This document shows, piece after piece, positions 18,074-27,246 of a DNA stretch of 64,000 nucleotides; position 1 is the stretch's first letter, and the number at the start of each line of letters is the position of its first letter. The translations under genes were made by a program, and so were the position numbers. Below the pieces are notes generated by a model. That model was not told the DNA's origin. It saw only the letters and a list, made by a program, of their open reading frames with translations, and ran no database searches. The stretch spans positions 3,162,001 through 3,226,000 of the forward strand of contig NZ_CP182947.1 in assembly GCF_048320135.1 (NCBI RefSeq), given 5' to 3'. The DNA comes from Ideonella_A sakaiensis_A. GTDB taxonomy: Bacteria; Pseudomonadota; Gammaproteobacteria; Burkholderiales; Burkholderiaceae_C.

Positions 18074-19132
18074 ATGGCACTCATTCCCGCCACCATCCTG
18101 ACCGGCTTTCTCGGCAGTGGCAAGACGACGCTGCTGAAGCGCGTCCTCACCGAGGCCCATGGCCAGAAGATCGCCGTCATCGAAAACGAGTTCGGCGACG
18201 AGAACATCGACAACGACATCCTGGTCCGCGACAGCGGCGAGCAGATCATCCAGCTGAACAACGGCTGCGTCTGCTGCTCGATCCGCGAGGATCTGCGGAC
18301 GACGCTGTCCGACCTGGCCGAGAAGAAGCGCCGCGGCGAACTCGATTTCGAGCGCGTCGTGATCGAAACCACCGGCCTGGCCGATCCCGGCCCGGTCGCG
18401 CAGACCTTCTTCATGGACGACGAGATCGCCGAGAGTTACCTGCTCGACTCGATCCTGACGCTGGTCGACGCCAAACACGGCGACCAGCAGCTCGACGACC
18501 GCCAGGAGGCGCGCCGGCAGATCGGTTTTGCCGACCAGATCTTTCTCAGCAAGACCGATCTGGTCGACGGCGAAGCGGTCGAATCGCTGATCCACCGCGT
18601 CAAGCACATGAATCCGCGGGCGCCGGTGCAGAAGGTCCATTTCGGCGAGGTGCCGCTGTCCGAGGTATTCGACCTGCGCGGCTTCAACCTGAACGCGAAG
18701 CTCGACATCGACCCCGACTTCCTGAAGGCCGACGACCACGACCACGATCACGACCACGACCACGGCCATGGCCACGATCACCACGATCATGCGCCGGGCG
18801 AGGCCTGCGACCACCCGCACCGCCACGTGCATGACGACGACGTCAAATCCTTCGTCTTCCGCTCGGACCGGGCGCTGAACCCGGCGAAGCTGGAGGATTT
18901 TCTCGGCGCGATCGTCCAGGTCTACGGCCCGAAGATGCTGCGTTACAAGGGGGTGCTGAACCTGAAGGGCAGCGACCGCAAGGTGATCTTCCAGGGCGTG
19001 CACCAGCTGATGGGCAGCGACCTCGGGCCGAAATGGGCGCCGGGCGAAAAGAAGACCAGCAAGATGGTCTTTATCGGCATCGACCTGCCGCGAGACGTGT
19101 TCCTGCAAGGGCTGGAGCAATGTCAAGTCTGA
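18074..19132 (+). CDS. CobW/COG0523 GTPase with His-rich loop
   Basis: 352-aa G3E-family GTPase, of the type thought to act as metal chaperones. Walker A GFLGSGKTT (11-19), the metal-binding CxCC motif (NGCVCCSI, Cys65, Cys67, Cys68) and the guanine-specificity motif SKTD near residue 157 are intact. Residues from about 217 to 256 are a His/Asp-rich stretch (alternating D-H, then H-G-H), a likely metal-binding loop. The CobW C-terminal domain follows (VKSFVFRS... GVLNLKG). AAGGAAG precedes the ATG. Next gene downstream is dksA. Confidence 0.92.
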   Translation: MALIPATILTGFLGSGKTTLLKRVLTEAHGQKIAVIENEFGDENIDNDILVRDSGEQIIQLNNGCVCCSIREDLRTTLSDLAEKKRRGELDFERVVIETTGLADPGPVAQTFFMDDEIAESYLLDSILTLVDAKHGDQQLDDRQEARRQIGFADQIFLSKTDLVDGEAVESLIHRVKHMNPRAPVQKVHFGEVPLSEVFDLRGFNLNAKLDIDPDFLKADDHDHDHDHDHGHGHDHHDHAPGEACDHPHRHVHDDDVKSFVFRSDRALNPAKLEDFLGAIVQVYGPKMLRYKGVLNLKGSDRKVIFQGVHQLMGSDLGPKWAPGEKKTSKMVFIGIDLPRDVFLQGLEQCQV

Positions 19133-19192
19133 CGGCCTGTGCGATGAATACCACATTTGATATGGCGCAGATCAAGGCCGGCGCAAGCTGGC

Positions 19193-19198
19193 TACAAT
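19193..19198 (+). promoter_or_regulatory. Candidate -10 element for dksA
   Basis: TACAAT in the context GGCTACAATCCG, 89 bp before the GTG start, in the 155-bp gap after the CobW gene. No convincing -35 at the expected distance. It would separate dksA from cobW transcription. Confidence 0.4.
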
Positions 19199-19287
19199 CC
19201 GCGGCGCTTCGAACCTGCCCGTCGGCCGCATTCGCGGATTGCTACGACGCCGTGCACCTGGAAGTACCGCGGTAAAGAGGAGCAAAC

Positions 19288-19983
19288 GTGAACAAGACCA
19301 TGGCGAAACCAGCGCCCGAACCGAAGCCGGTTACCGAGGCAAAAGCCTCATCCGAAGCGCCTGCGGTCAAGCCGCGCGCCGGCAAGGGTCGGGCGGCGCC
19401 GCCGCCGGCGCCCGCGGCAGCGCCGATCCCGCCGCCGACCTCGCGTTTCGCCGACCGTTTTGCCCCGCCACGCCCTCCGACCCGCCAGATGAATCAGATG
19501 ACGGCCGATATCACGAAAAGCCCGCACAAAGCCGATCCGAAACTCGTCAATGCCTGGAAATCCAAGGCTGGACGCGAATTGAGCGAAGCCGAACTGCTGG
19601 CGATGCCCGATTCCGAATACATGAACGACAAGCAGCTCGACTTCTTCCGCGCCCGCCTGCAGGCGCTGAAGGACGACCTGCTGTCGAATGCCGACGAGAC
19701 CACCGAGCACCTGCGCGAGGACACGTCGATCGTTCCGGACCCGGCCGATCGCGCGACCATCGAGGAAGAACACGCGCTCGAACTGCGCACCCGCGACCGC
19801 GAGCGCAAGCTGCTGAAGAAGATCCAGCAGTCGCTGGCCCGCATCGAGGCCGGCGACTATGGCTTCTGCGATGAAACCGGCGAGCCGATCGGCCTTGGCC
19901 GGCTGATCGCGCGGCCGACCGCGACGCTTTCGCTGGAAGCCCAGCAGCGTCGTGAGTTGAAGCAGAAGATGTTCGGCGACTGA
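19288..19983 (+). CDS. dksA: DksA-type RNA polymerase regulator, cysteine-depleted
   Basis: 231 aa, against about 150 in E. coli. An extra N-terminal region of roughly 75 residues is Ala/Pro/Lys-rich. The DksA coiled-coil follows, with the tip acidic residues in DPADRA (Asp151, Asp154; equivalent to E. coli Asp71/Asp74) that act in the RNAP secondary channel with ppGpp. The C-terminal globular part retains one Cys (YGFCDETGEPIG, Cys194); the other zinc-finger cysteines are replaced (TATLSLEAQ). This depleted form is usual in beta- and alphaproteobacteria. The GTG start has AAAGAGGAG upstream (19274-19282). Confidence 0.92.
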   Translation: MNKTMAKPAPEPKPVTEAKASSEAPAVKPRAGKGRAAPPPAPAAAPIPPPTSRFADRFAPPRPPTRQMNQMTADITKSPHKADPKLVNAWKSKAGRELSEAELLAMPDSEYMNDKQLDFFRARLQALKDDLLSNADETTEHLREDTSIVPDPADRATIEEEHALELRTRDRERKLLKKIQQSLARIEAGDYGFCDETGEPIGLGRLIARPTATLSLEAQQRRELKQKMFGD

Positions 19984-20020
19984 ATGCCGCCCGGACATCG
20001 GCCCTGAACCATCGGCTTTC

Positions 20021-21694
20021 ATGACCGACGGCAAAGATACCCGGGGGTTTTTCCGCAAGGTCGTCAACTTCGTCGTCAATCCGCGGGCCGAGGCGCAAAA
20101 CAGCCGCCCGGCCGACGCGGCGGTTCGTGAAAGCGAATTCGACAAGGGCGAACTGAAGGCGATGATCGAGCGCAAGCGGCGCAATGATTTTGTCCGCAAG
20201 CGCGAACTCGATCTGCTGCGCAAGCTGCGCCGCGAAGGCCTGAGCGCCGAACAGCTTGCCGCGCTCGGCAGTTCGGCCGGCATCGACGATACGCAGAGTG
20301 CCGACGACGCCGACGTCCACATTGCCGAACCCGGCATGAAGGCGAAGATCGACGAGATCGAGCAGCAGATGGCCGAGCAGCCAATGTCGGAAGCGGCCGC
20401 ATTTGCCGCCCGCCGGGCCGCCGACCGGCAGGCGCTGGAGCGCAGCCTCGCCGATACCGTCGCCGACCCGCTGCTGTCGGAGCGTGCCCAGGCAGCCGAT
20501 GGCGGACAAAGCCTTGCCGCGCTCGAGTTTCCGCGCACGAACGCGCCGGATTCCGGCTTTCTGCACGGTGGCCGCGCGCCGATCTCACGCTCGGCAATCG
20601 AGGTCACCGAGGTCGGCCACGATCCGGAACTCGACGAGGCGGTGATCCTGTACGCGAATGGCGACAATGCCAGCGCCGAAGCGCTGCTGATGGCATTGAT
20701 CGGCAGCCGCGGCTCTCGCCAGGACCACCGCGAGACCTGGATGGTCGTATTCGATCTCTACCGGGCGACCGGCCAGCAGGCGAAATTCGAGACGCTGGCG
20801 GGCGAGTTCGCGCAGCGTTTCGGCCAGTCGGCACCGCACTGGTTTTCGGTTCCGAAAATGATCGCCGAATCGGCCGCCGCTGCCAAGCCGCCGGCGCCGC
20901 CAAAATCTGCCGAGGCAAGCTGGACCGGCCCGGAGGAGCTCGATGCCGCCGCCGTTCGTGGACTCAGCCAGCGGCTGCAGAGCGCGCCGCTGCCGTGGGT
21001 ACTCGACTGGACGGCGCTGCAACGCATCGCCGACGATGCCGTTCCCGAACTGCTCGAATTGTTCGGTTCATGGGCAGCGCGCGACATCGAGATGCGCTGG
21101 ATCGGCGGCGAGATCCTGCTGTCGCAGATCGCCGCGGCGACGCCGGTCGCGATGCCGGAGGTCGACCAGCGGTGGTGGGCATTGCGGCTGCTCGTGCTGC
21201 GGATGATCAACCGGCCGGAAAAATTCGACGAGGCCGCGATCGATTTCTGCATCACCTACGAAATCTCGCCTCCTTCATGGGAGAACACCAGTTGCCGGGT
21301 GCGCATCAGCGGGCCGATCGGCGCGCGCACGCAGATCGCGCAGACAACGATCCTCGGCCCGGCGAGCACGACCTTCGTTGAATCTGAGCTGGTCGATCAG
21401 CCGGGCCCGGTGCAGATGGTGCAGCTCGAGTTGTCCGGCCAGATGGTCGGCGATGTCGGCGCATCGCTGGAAAAGCTCGATCAGCAGGTTGGCAGCTCGA
21501 AGCTGATCGAGTTGTCCTGCCTGAAGCTGCTGCGCGTCGATTTCATGGCCTCCGGCGAACTGCTGAACTGGGTGCTGGCGCAGGACCGCAGCGGCCGCGC
21601 CGTCCGTTTTACCGATACCAACCGCCTGGTGGCACGGTTTTTCGGTGCGGTCGGCATCGACGCCCATGCGGCGGTGCAGGTGCGCGCGGTCTGA
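20021..21694 (+). CDS. STAS-domain protein
   Basis: 557 aa, no signal or membrane segment. The N-terminal 80 residues are highly charged (KRRNDFVRKRELDLLRKLRREG), then a long Ala-rich linker to about residue 190. A middle region includes a helical repeat-like part (ALLMALIGSRGSR), and a C-terminal STAS-like domain covers about residues 440-550 (KLIELSCLKLLRVDFMASGELLNWV). STAS domains serve in anti-sigma antagonism and other switches. The gene sits between dksA and hslV, an arrangement I associate with betaproteobacteria. No partner kinase is adjacent; specific role unknown. Confidence 0.75.
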   Translation: MTDGKDTRGFFRKVVNFVVNPRAEAQNSRPADAAVRESEFDKGELKAMIERKRRNDFVRKRELDLLRKLRREGLSAEQLAALGSSAGIDDTQSADDADVHIAEPGMKAKIDEIEQQMAEQPMSEAAAFAARRAADRQALERSLADTVADPLLSERAQAADGGQSLAALEFPRTNAPDSGFLHGGRAPISRSAIEVTEVGHDPELDEAVILYANGDNASAEALLMALIGSRGSRQDHRETWMVVFDLYRATGQQAKFETLAGEFAQRFGQSAPHWFSVPKMIAESAAAAKPPAPPKSAEASWTGPEELDAAAVRGLSQRLQSAPLPWVLDWTALQRIADDAVPELLELFGSWAARDIEMRWIGGEILLSQIAAATPVAMPEVDQRWWALRLLVLRMINRPEKFDEAAIDFCITYEISPPSWENTSCRVRISGPIGARTQIAQTTILGPASTTFVESELVDQPGPVQMVQLELSGQMVGDVGASLEKLDQQVGSSKLIELSCLKLLRVDFMASGELLNWVLAQDRSGRAVRFTDTNRLVARFFGAVGIDAHAAVQVRAV

Positions 21695-21786
21695 GGCGCC
21701 GCCCCGCTCGGCGGCGATGCCCGCGTCGGGCGCAGCAGGCCGGCAAACGTGCTTGAATCGCGTTCCGGCAACCCCATATGTCCGCG

Positions 21787-22323
21787 ATGGAACAGTTTCA
21801 TGGAACAACGATCGTCAGCGCGCGCCGCGGCTCGGCGGTTGCGCTCGGTGGCGACGGCCAGGTCACGCTCGGCAACATCATCGTCAAGGCCAGCGCCCGC
21901 AAGGTGCGCAAGCTGCACCACGACAAGGTGCTGGCCGGTTTTGCCGGCGCAACCGCCGATGCCTTCACGCTGTTCGAGCGTTTCGAGGCCAAGCTCGAAA
22001 AGCACCAGGGCCACCTGGTGCGCGCGGCGATCGAGCTGACGAAGGACTGGCGCACCGACCGCGTGTTGCGGCGCCTCGAGGCGATGCTCGCGGTGGCCGA
22101 TCACCAGGCCTCGCTGATCATCACCGGCAATGGCGATGTGCTCGAGCCCGAACACGGGCTGATCGCAATCGGCTCCGGCGGCGCCTATGCGCAGGCGGCG
22201 GCGCGCGCGCTGCTGCAGCACACCGAAATGAACCCGCAGGAGATCGTCAAGCAGTCGCTGTCGATTGCCGGCGATCTGTGCATCTATACCAACCAGAATC
22301 ACGTCGTCGAGGTATTGGAGTGA
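21787..22323 (+). CDS. hslV: ATP-dependent protease proteolytic subunit HslV
   Basis: 178 aa from the ATG at 21787; an in-frame ATG at 21778 would add three residues. Threonine protease of the HslUV (ClpQY) complex. GTTIVSARRG carries the catalytic Thr, Thr7 here, exposed after removal of a short propeptide as in other betaproteobacteria. GDGQVTLGN, GFAGATADAFTL and GSGGAYAQAAA are typical. 34 bp upstream of hslU. Confidence 0.96.
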   Translation: MEQFHGTTIVSARRGSAVALGGDGQVTLGNIIVKASARKVRKLHHDKVLAGFAGATADAFTLFERFEAKLEKHQGHLVRAAIELTKDWRTDRVLRRLEAMLAVADHQASLIITGNGDVLEPEHGLIAIGSGGAYAQAAARALLQHTEMNPQEIVKQSLSIAGDLCIYTNQNHVVEVLE

Positions 22324-22357
22324 AGTCGTTGCCAGCATTCAGCGCGGGAGTGTCTCG

Positions 22358-23704
22358 ATGAGTTCGATGACGCCGCAGGAAATCGTCTCCGAACTCGACC
22401 GCCACATCGTCGGCCAGCAGGATGCGAAGCGCGCGGTTGCGATCGCGATGCGCAACCGCTGGCGCCGCCAGCAGGTCGACCCGGCGCTGCGCAGCGAGAT
22501 CACGCCGAAAAATATCCTGATGATCGGCCCGACCGGCGTCGGCAAGACCGAGATCGCACGCCGGCTGGCCAAACTCGCCGATGCGCCGTTCATCAAGGTC
22601 GAGGCGACCAAGTTCACCGAAGTCGGATATGTCGGCAAGGACGTCGATTCGATCATCCGCGACCTGGTCGACATGTCGGTCAAGCAGCAGCGCGAGGCGG
22701 CGATGCGCAAGCAGCGCAGCAAGGCCGAGGATGCCGCCGAAGACCGCATCCTCGATGCGCTGGTGGCGCCGCCGCGCGGCGCGGTCAGTGATCCGTCGCA
22801 ACTCGATGCCGCGACACCGGAGAACACCGCCCGCCAGGTGATGCGCAAGCGCCTGCGCGAAGGCAAGCTCGACGACAAGGAAATCGAGATCGATGTCGCC
22901 GATGCCAAACCCAGCCTCGAGATCATGGGCCCGGCCGGCATGGAGGAGATGGCCGAGCAGCTGAAGGGGCTGTTCGCGAATATCGGCGGCCAGAAACGCA
23001 AGACGCGCAAGCTGAAGATCGCCGATGCACTGAAGCTGCTGGTCGAGGAAGAGGCGGCGAAACTCGTCAACGAGGACGAGATCAAGACCAGCGCACTGTT
23101 CAATGCCGAGCAGAACGGCATCGTCTTCATCGACGAGATCGACAAGGTGACGGCGCGCTCCGATACCGGCGGCAGCGCGGCCGAAGTCTCGCGCCAGGGT
23201 GTGCAGCGCGACCTGTTGCCGCTGGTCGAGGGCACGACGGTCAGCACCAAGTACGGCATCGTCAATACCGACCACATCCTGTTCATCGCGTCTGGCGCCT
23301 TTCATCTGGCGAAGCCGAGCGACCTGATTCCGGAGCTGCAGGGCCGGTTTCCGATTCGCGTCGAGCTCGGTTCGTTGAGCGTCGACGATTTCGAGGCGAT
23401 CCTGACGACGACACATGCCAACCTGGTGCGTCAGTACCAGGCGCTGCTCGCCACCGAAGGGCTGACGCTCGACCTGACGGCCGACGGCATTCGGCGGCTG
23501 TCGCAGATCGCCTACGACGTCAACGAGCGCACCGAGAATATCGGCGCGCGCCGGCTGTCGACGGTGATGGAGCGGCTACTCGACGAGGTCAGCTTCGACG
23601 CGCCGAACCGCTCCGGCCAGACGGTGCGAATCGATGCCGCGGCGGTCGACGCCAAACTCGGCGAGCTGGCGAAAAACGAGGACCTGTCGCGTTATATCCT
23701 GTAG
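22358..23704 (+). CDS. hslU: ATP-dependent protease ATPase subunit HslU
   Basis: 448-aa AAA+ unfoldase that feeds HslV. N-terminal MTPQEIVSELDRHIVGQ, Walker A GPTGVGKT (57-64), pore-loop-containing region (VEATKFTEVGYVG), the intermediate I-domain (about residues 110-240), Walker B IVFIDEIDK, and the C-terminal LARYIL-like tail (DLSRYIL) that activates HslV are present. GGGAG precedes the ATG. The 3' end overlaps the convergent coaX by 13 bp. Confidence 0.97.
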   Translation: MSSMTPQEIVSELDRHIVGQQDAKRAVAIAMRNRWRRQQVDPALRSEITPKNILMIGPTGVGKTEIARRLAKLADAPFIKVEATKFTEVGYVGKDVDSIIRDLVDMSVKQQREAAMRKQRSKAEDAAEDRILDALVAPPRGAVSDPSQLDAATPENTARQVMRKRLREGKLDDKEIEIDVADAKPSLEIMGPAGMEEMAEQLKGLFANIGGQKRKTRKLKIADALKLLVEEEAAKLVNEDEIKTSALFNAEQNGIVFIDEIDKVTARSDTGGSAAEVSRQGVQRDLLPLVEGTTVSTKYGIVNTDHILFIASGAFHLAKPSDLIPELQGRFPIRVELGSLSVDDFEAILTTTHANLVRQYQALLATEGLTLDLTADGIRRLSQIAYDVNERTENIGARRLSTVMERLLDEVSFDAPNRSGQTVRIDAAAVDAKLGELAKNEDLSRYIL

Positions 23705-24471
23705 GCCTCGGCGGCCTTCTGCGCCTGCAGCACCAGCAGGCCGTCGAAGATCAGGCTGTCGATCGTCGCGAAATGCAGATCGGTGATCGCGGCCAGTTTC
23801 GACGCCGCGCCACCGCTCATCAGCAGCACCGGCTCCTGGCCACTGAATTCGCACAGCTTGCGGTGCATGCGCTCGATCGCGCCGGCCATTGCATTCGAGC
23901 CGCCGCTCATCAGCGCGTCGCTGGTATTGGTCGGGAAATCGGTGATCTCGCCGGTCGGCACCTTCAGGCCGGCGGTGCTCATCTCGAGCGCGCGCTGCAT
24001 CACGCCGAAGCCGGGCAGGATCATGCCGCCGAGAAAATTGCCTTCGGTATCGAGTGCATCGACGGTGACCGCGGTGCCAACCATCACGACCAGCGCCGGC
24101 CGCGGCTGCCCGCGCGAGATCACCCGATGGCGGGCGCCGATCAGCGCGACAAAACGGTCCGGGCCGAGCCGGTTCGGATGGTCGTAGCCGTTGGTGATGC
24201 CGCCGGCCTGTCGCGACGGCACGACCCAGCGCGGCGGCAGGTCCCACAACTCGAGCTGCTCCTCGACGCGGCGCTTGATGCCTTCGCCGGCGACGATGCA
24301 GCCGAGCATCGTGTGCGGCGTCGGCAGATCCTTCCACACGGTGTCGGCCAGATCGTCGATGGTTTCGAGGAATACCGCGCCGTGCGCGAGCAGCGTCGCG
24401 CCAGGCGCAGCGCCGGCGTACTGGGCCCATTTCAGGCGGGTATTGCCAACATCGACGGCGAGAAAGGTCAT
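23692..24471 (-). CDS. coaX: Type III pantothenate kinase
   Basis: 259 aa. First enzyme of CoA synthesis, ASKHA-fold kinase. Phosphate motif DVGNTRLKW (7-15), GPDRFVALIGA with the catalytic Asp, and GTAVTVDALD (adenosine/phosphate binding) are all visible, then GFGVMQRAL and GGAASKL. The usual neighbour birA is not adjacent. The stop lies inside the 3' end of hslU. Confidence 0.94.
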   Translation of the reverse strand: MTFLAVDVGNTRLKWAQYAGAAPGATLLAHGAVFLETIDDLADTVWKDLPTPHTMLGCIVAGEGIKRRVEEQLELWDLPPRWVVPSRQAGGITNGYDHPNRLGPDRFVALIGARHRVISRGQPRPALVVMVGTAVTVDALDTEGNFLGGMILPGFGVMQRALEMSTAGLKVPTGEITDFPTNTSDALMSGGSNAMAGAIERMHRKLCEFSGQEPVLLMSGGAASKLAAITDLHFATIDSLIFDGLLVLQAQKAAEAYRI

Positions 24472-24652
24472 CCGGAGCGGGCACCAGAGCGGCGCGTTGG
24501 AATGGAAAAAGCGGGATCCGCGCAGGCGAAGATTAACCCGATTGCCGCCAGCCGTTGAATGGCCAGGCGCTAGACTGCGCCGAACAAGCGCGTTCGGCGG
24601 CCACGGCAGCGCCGCCGCAGCGCACCGTCAGCCACGCAGGAGGCAGCGCCGA

Positions 24653-25552
24653 ATGGGCAAGGACAAGGATTCCGAAACGGCTCTCGATGCAGCCGACGAT
24701 GCGACGCTGCAGGCCGCACTGGCGCGGCTGGCCGACTGGCAATTCGACGGCGCTGACAATCCGTCAGGCGCCGCGAAGCCGTTCGATCTGGGCCGCTTCG
24801 ATCCGGACCAGCGGCCGTTCAGCTGTGGCGACAAGTCGCATGACAAGGACGTTGTTGCCGCGCTGGCGCTCGACATCGATGCGCTGCAGAACAAGTTCTA
24901 CGCCGATCGCCGCTTCAAGCTGCTGATCGTGCTGCAGGGTACCGATACCAGCGGCAAGGACGGCACGGTGCGCGGCGTGTTTTCGCAGACCAGCCCGCTC
25001 GGTGTGCAGACGATCGGCTGGAAGGCGCCAAGCGACCGCGAGCGCGCCCACGACTATTTATGGCGCATCCACCAGCGTGTGCCGGGCGACGGCGAGGTGA
25101 TGGTATTCAACCGCAGCCATTACGAGGACGTGCTGGTGCCGCGCGTCGAAGGCTGGGTCACCGTCGAGCAGACCCGCCAGCGTTATGCCCACATCAGGGA
25201 TTTCGAGCGGATGCTGACTGAAACCGGCACCGTGATCTGCAAGTTCCTGCTGCACATCTCGAAGGAGGAGCAGCGCGATCGGCTGCAGGCGCGCCTCGAC
25301 AATCCGGCCAAGCACTGGAAATTCGAGCTCGGCGACCTGAATGCACGCAAGAAATGGGATGCCTACCAGCACGCCTACAGCGATGCGATCGCCGCGACCG
25401 GCACCTCGTGGGCACCGTGGACCATCGTCCCCGCGGATTCGAAGACGCACCGCAACCTGATGGTCGCGAGCGTGATCCGGCAGCGGCTGAGCGCGCTCGG
25501 CCTGCGTTTCCCGCCCGGCGACCCGGCGCTCGAGCACATCAAGGTCGAGTAG
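24653..25552 (+). CDS. ppk2: Polyphosphate kinase 2 family protein
   Basis: 299 aa. Uses polyphosphate to phosphorylate nucleotides (or the reverse). Walker A GTDTSGKDG (96-104), Walker B/lid region FNRSHYEDVL (152-161) and the late LGDLNARKKWDAY segment are typical of PPK2. The FNRSHYEDV form resembles, from memory, class III enzymes that phosphorylate AMP and ADP; this assignment needs alignment. AGGAGG (24638-24643) supports the ATG. Monocistronic between coaX and a convergent DUF481 gene. Confidence 0.92.
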   Translation: MGKDKDSETALDAADDATLQAALARLADWQFDGADNPSGAAKPFDLGRFDPDQRPFSCGDKSHDKDVVAALALDIDALQNKFYADRRFKLLIVLQGTDTSGKDGTVRGVFSQTSPLGVQTIGWKAPSDRERAHDYLWRIHQRVPGDGEVMVFNRSHYEDVLVPRVEGWVTVEQTRQRYAHIRDFERMLTETGTVICKFLLHISKEEQRDRLQARLDNPAKHWKFELGDLNARKKWDAYQHAYSDAIAATGTSWAPWTIVPADSKTHRNLMVASVIRQRLSALGLRFPPGDPALEHIKVE

Positions 25553-25580
25553 ACAAAACAGCCCGGCGCGTGCCGGGCTG
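25553..25580 (-). terminator. Intrinsic terminator of the DUF481 gene
   Basis: On the minus strand a 9-bp perfect stem (CAGCCCGGC / GCCGGGCTG, 25559-25567 and 25572-25580) with a 4-base loop is followed by TTTTGTC. It lies 12 bp after the DUF481 stop. On the plus strand the hairpin follows ppk2 but lacks a T-run. Confidence 0.75.
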
Positions 25581-25592
25581 CAAACGCTAGCG

Positions 25593-26354
25593 TCAGTATT
25601 TGTAGCCGAAGCCGACGGTCAGCAGCGTGTCGGTATTTTTCAGCCCCGGATCGACCTTGCTGGCATAACGCACGGCAACGCCGGTATTGAGTGTCCATGC
25701 GCCGGCGATCGAGGTCGACAGGCCGGCATCGAAATTGGCCCGGTTGCCGATTTCCGAGGTGCCGGGATAGTAGACCAGCCGTTGCCTGAAGCTGGTCGAC
25801 TCGCTGATCCTGTGCGACGACTCCTCGCCGATCAACAGTTCGGCGCCGCTGCGTGTGCGGCCGGTGACGAAATCGGTGCTGGTATAGCCAATACCGCCGA
25901 AGACATCGAAGCTCGTCGTGTCGTTGCGGATGATGCGGTAGCCGGCGCCGCCATTGATGTTGTAGCGCGAATCGATGCCGCCCGGCTCGTTGGTCTCGAC
26001 CTCGCCGCCGCCGAACACGAAAACCCGCTGGGTCAGGTTGTAGTCGTAGCGGCCGTCGAGGCGGAACAGGCGGGCGGTGGTTGTCTTGACGCCGTTGCGG
26101 GTCTCGCTGCTGCCGTAGTTCGCCAGGCCGCGCAGCGTCACCTTGTCGATATCGGTGGCCCGCGTCGCATCGGCATTGACCGTCAGCGCGGTCGACTTGG
26201 TATTGCCGGAGGCGGCCGATCCGCCGATGCTGACGCCGCCATGCCATTGGCCGTCGAGTTTGTCCTGCGCCTGCACGGCCGCAGCGGTCGACAACGCAGC
26301 GATCGTGATCAGCGCCGGGCGCAGCACCCGTCTTGCGGCATTGGTCTTGTTCAT
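25593..26354 (-). CDS. DUF481 outer-membrane beta-barrel protein
   Basis: 253 aa. A cleavable signal peptide probably ends at VQA (residue 29). The mature part alternates polar and hydrophobic residues in strands with GG turns and ends in an aromatic-rich FGYKY, as expected for an outer-membrane barrel of the DUF481 (YdiY, 'salt-induced outer membrane protein') family. The ATG at 26354 has AAGGAG upstream; the frame further upstream is open but lacks these signals. Followed by an intrinsic terminator. Confidence 0.88.
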   Translation of the reverse strand: MNKTNAARRVLRPALITIAALSTAAAVQAQDKLDGQWHGGVSIGGSAASGNTKSTALTVNADATRATDIDKVTLRGLANYGSSETRNGVKTTTARLFRLDGRYDYNLTQRVFVFGGGEVETNEPGGIDSRYNINGGAGYRIIRNDTTSFDVFGGIGYTSTDFVTGRTRSGAELLIGEESSHRISESTSFRQRLVYYPGTSEIGNRANFDAGLSTSIAGAWTLNTGVAVRYASKVDPGLKNTDTLLTVGFGYKY

Positions 26355-26562
26355 CTGCTCGTTCTCCTTGTGTTGAATTGGTTGGGATTCGCCAGGCGCA
26401 CGCTGCGGTCCGCCCGGCGGGGTCGGATTTGCGACCACCGAGGGACCGCCGAACGGCGGCGAGGTTCCGCACATCCGTCAGATCGGTCGGAAATCGCTTG
26501 CCGTACCCGAATGGGCGCTGCGCCGACCGGCGGCAGCGGTGCCGCGTCCGGCCGGCGACGGC

Positions 26563-27246
26563 TCAGCGCGAGGCCGATCCCGGTGCGAGCAGCAGATCGA
26601 TGCGGCGTTGCAGCCGCGCCGCGCCAGTCCCGTCCTGCGCCGCCTCGGCGGCCTTGTGCTGCAGCATCAGCCAGGCCAGCAGCGGTCGCCGCCAACCTTG
26701 TGCCGATGCGGTGTCGACCGCAATCTTTGCAATCGCCGGGTCTGCAGCGCCGCGGCGCAGCATGACGCCGGCGGCCACCAGCCGCGACAGCGGATCCGCG
26801 ATCGCGCCGACCGCCGCCGGGCTGGCGTTGCCAGCGGCAATCGGCTGGTGATGCGCCGGCAACAGCCCGGCATCGGCCGGCGAGTTGCTTGCCGACAGAT
26901 AACGCGCATAGGCCTGCAGATCGGCGCCGGCGTCGACCGCAAGCGGTGCAAATGCCGGGCATTCGTTGAATTCGAGGCTCGCCACCTGAACCGCACAGGC
27001 CGTCAGTTCGCCGCGAGCGACCAGCGCCGGATCGCCGGTGCGCGCCAGTTCGGAGCGGGCACGCGCGAACTCCTGCGCGGCGACTCGGCTGTCGCCTTCC
27101 AGGTAGGCCGAGGTCGCGCGATCCAGGCTGCCGCTGGCACTGGCCTGCCAGTCGGGCGCGGGCGGGCCGCTGGCACAGCCGGCGAGCAGCGCGACCAGTG
27201 TGCTCGCCAGCAGCATCTGGCAACGTGTCGTGGCGCGTCGTCTCAT
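26563..27246 (-). CDS. Predicted lipoprotein of the MCE cluster
   Basis: 227 aa. Signal sequence with lipobox LLAGC (Cys about residue 24). The rest is Ala-rich and helical, with pairs resembling tetratricopeptide-like helices (ATSAYLEGDSRVAAQEFARA) but no family I can name. The ATG overlaps the mlaD stop (ATGA), so it belongs to the MlaE-MlaD unit. In other MCE systems (PqiC, LetC-like) a lipoprotein docks the MCE tunnel at the outer membrane; a similar role here is inference. Confidence 0.7.
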   Translation of the reverse strand: MRRRATTRCQMLLASTLVALLAGCASGPPAPDWQASASGSLDRATSAYLEGDSRVAAQEFARARSELARTGDPALVARGELTACAVQVASLEFNECPAFAPLAVDAGADLQAYARYLSASNSPADAGLLPAHHQPIAAGNASPAAVGAIADPLSRLVAAGVMLRRGAADPAIAKIAVDTASAQGWRRPLLAWLMLQHKAAEAAQDGTGAARLQRRIDLLLAPGSASR

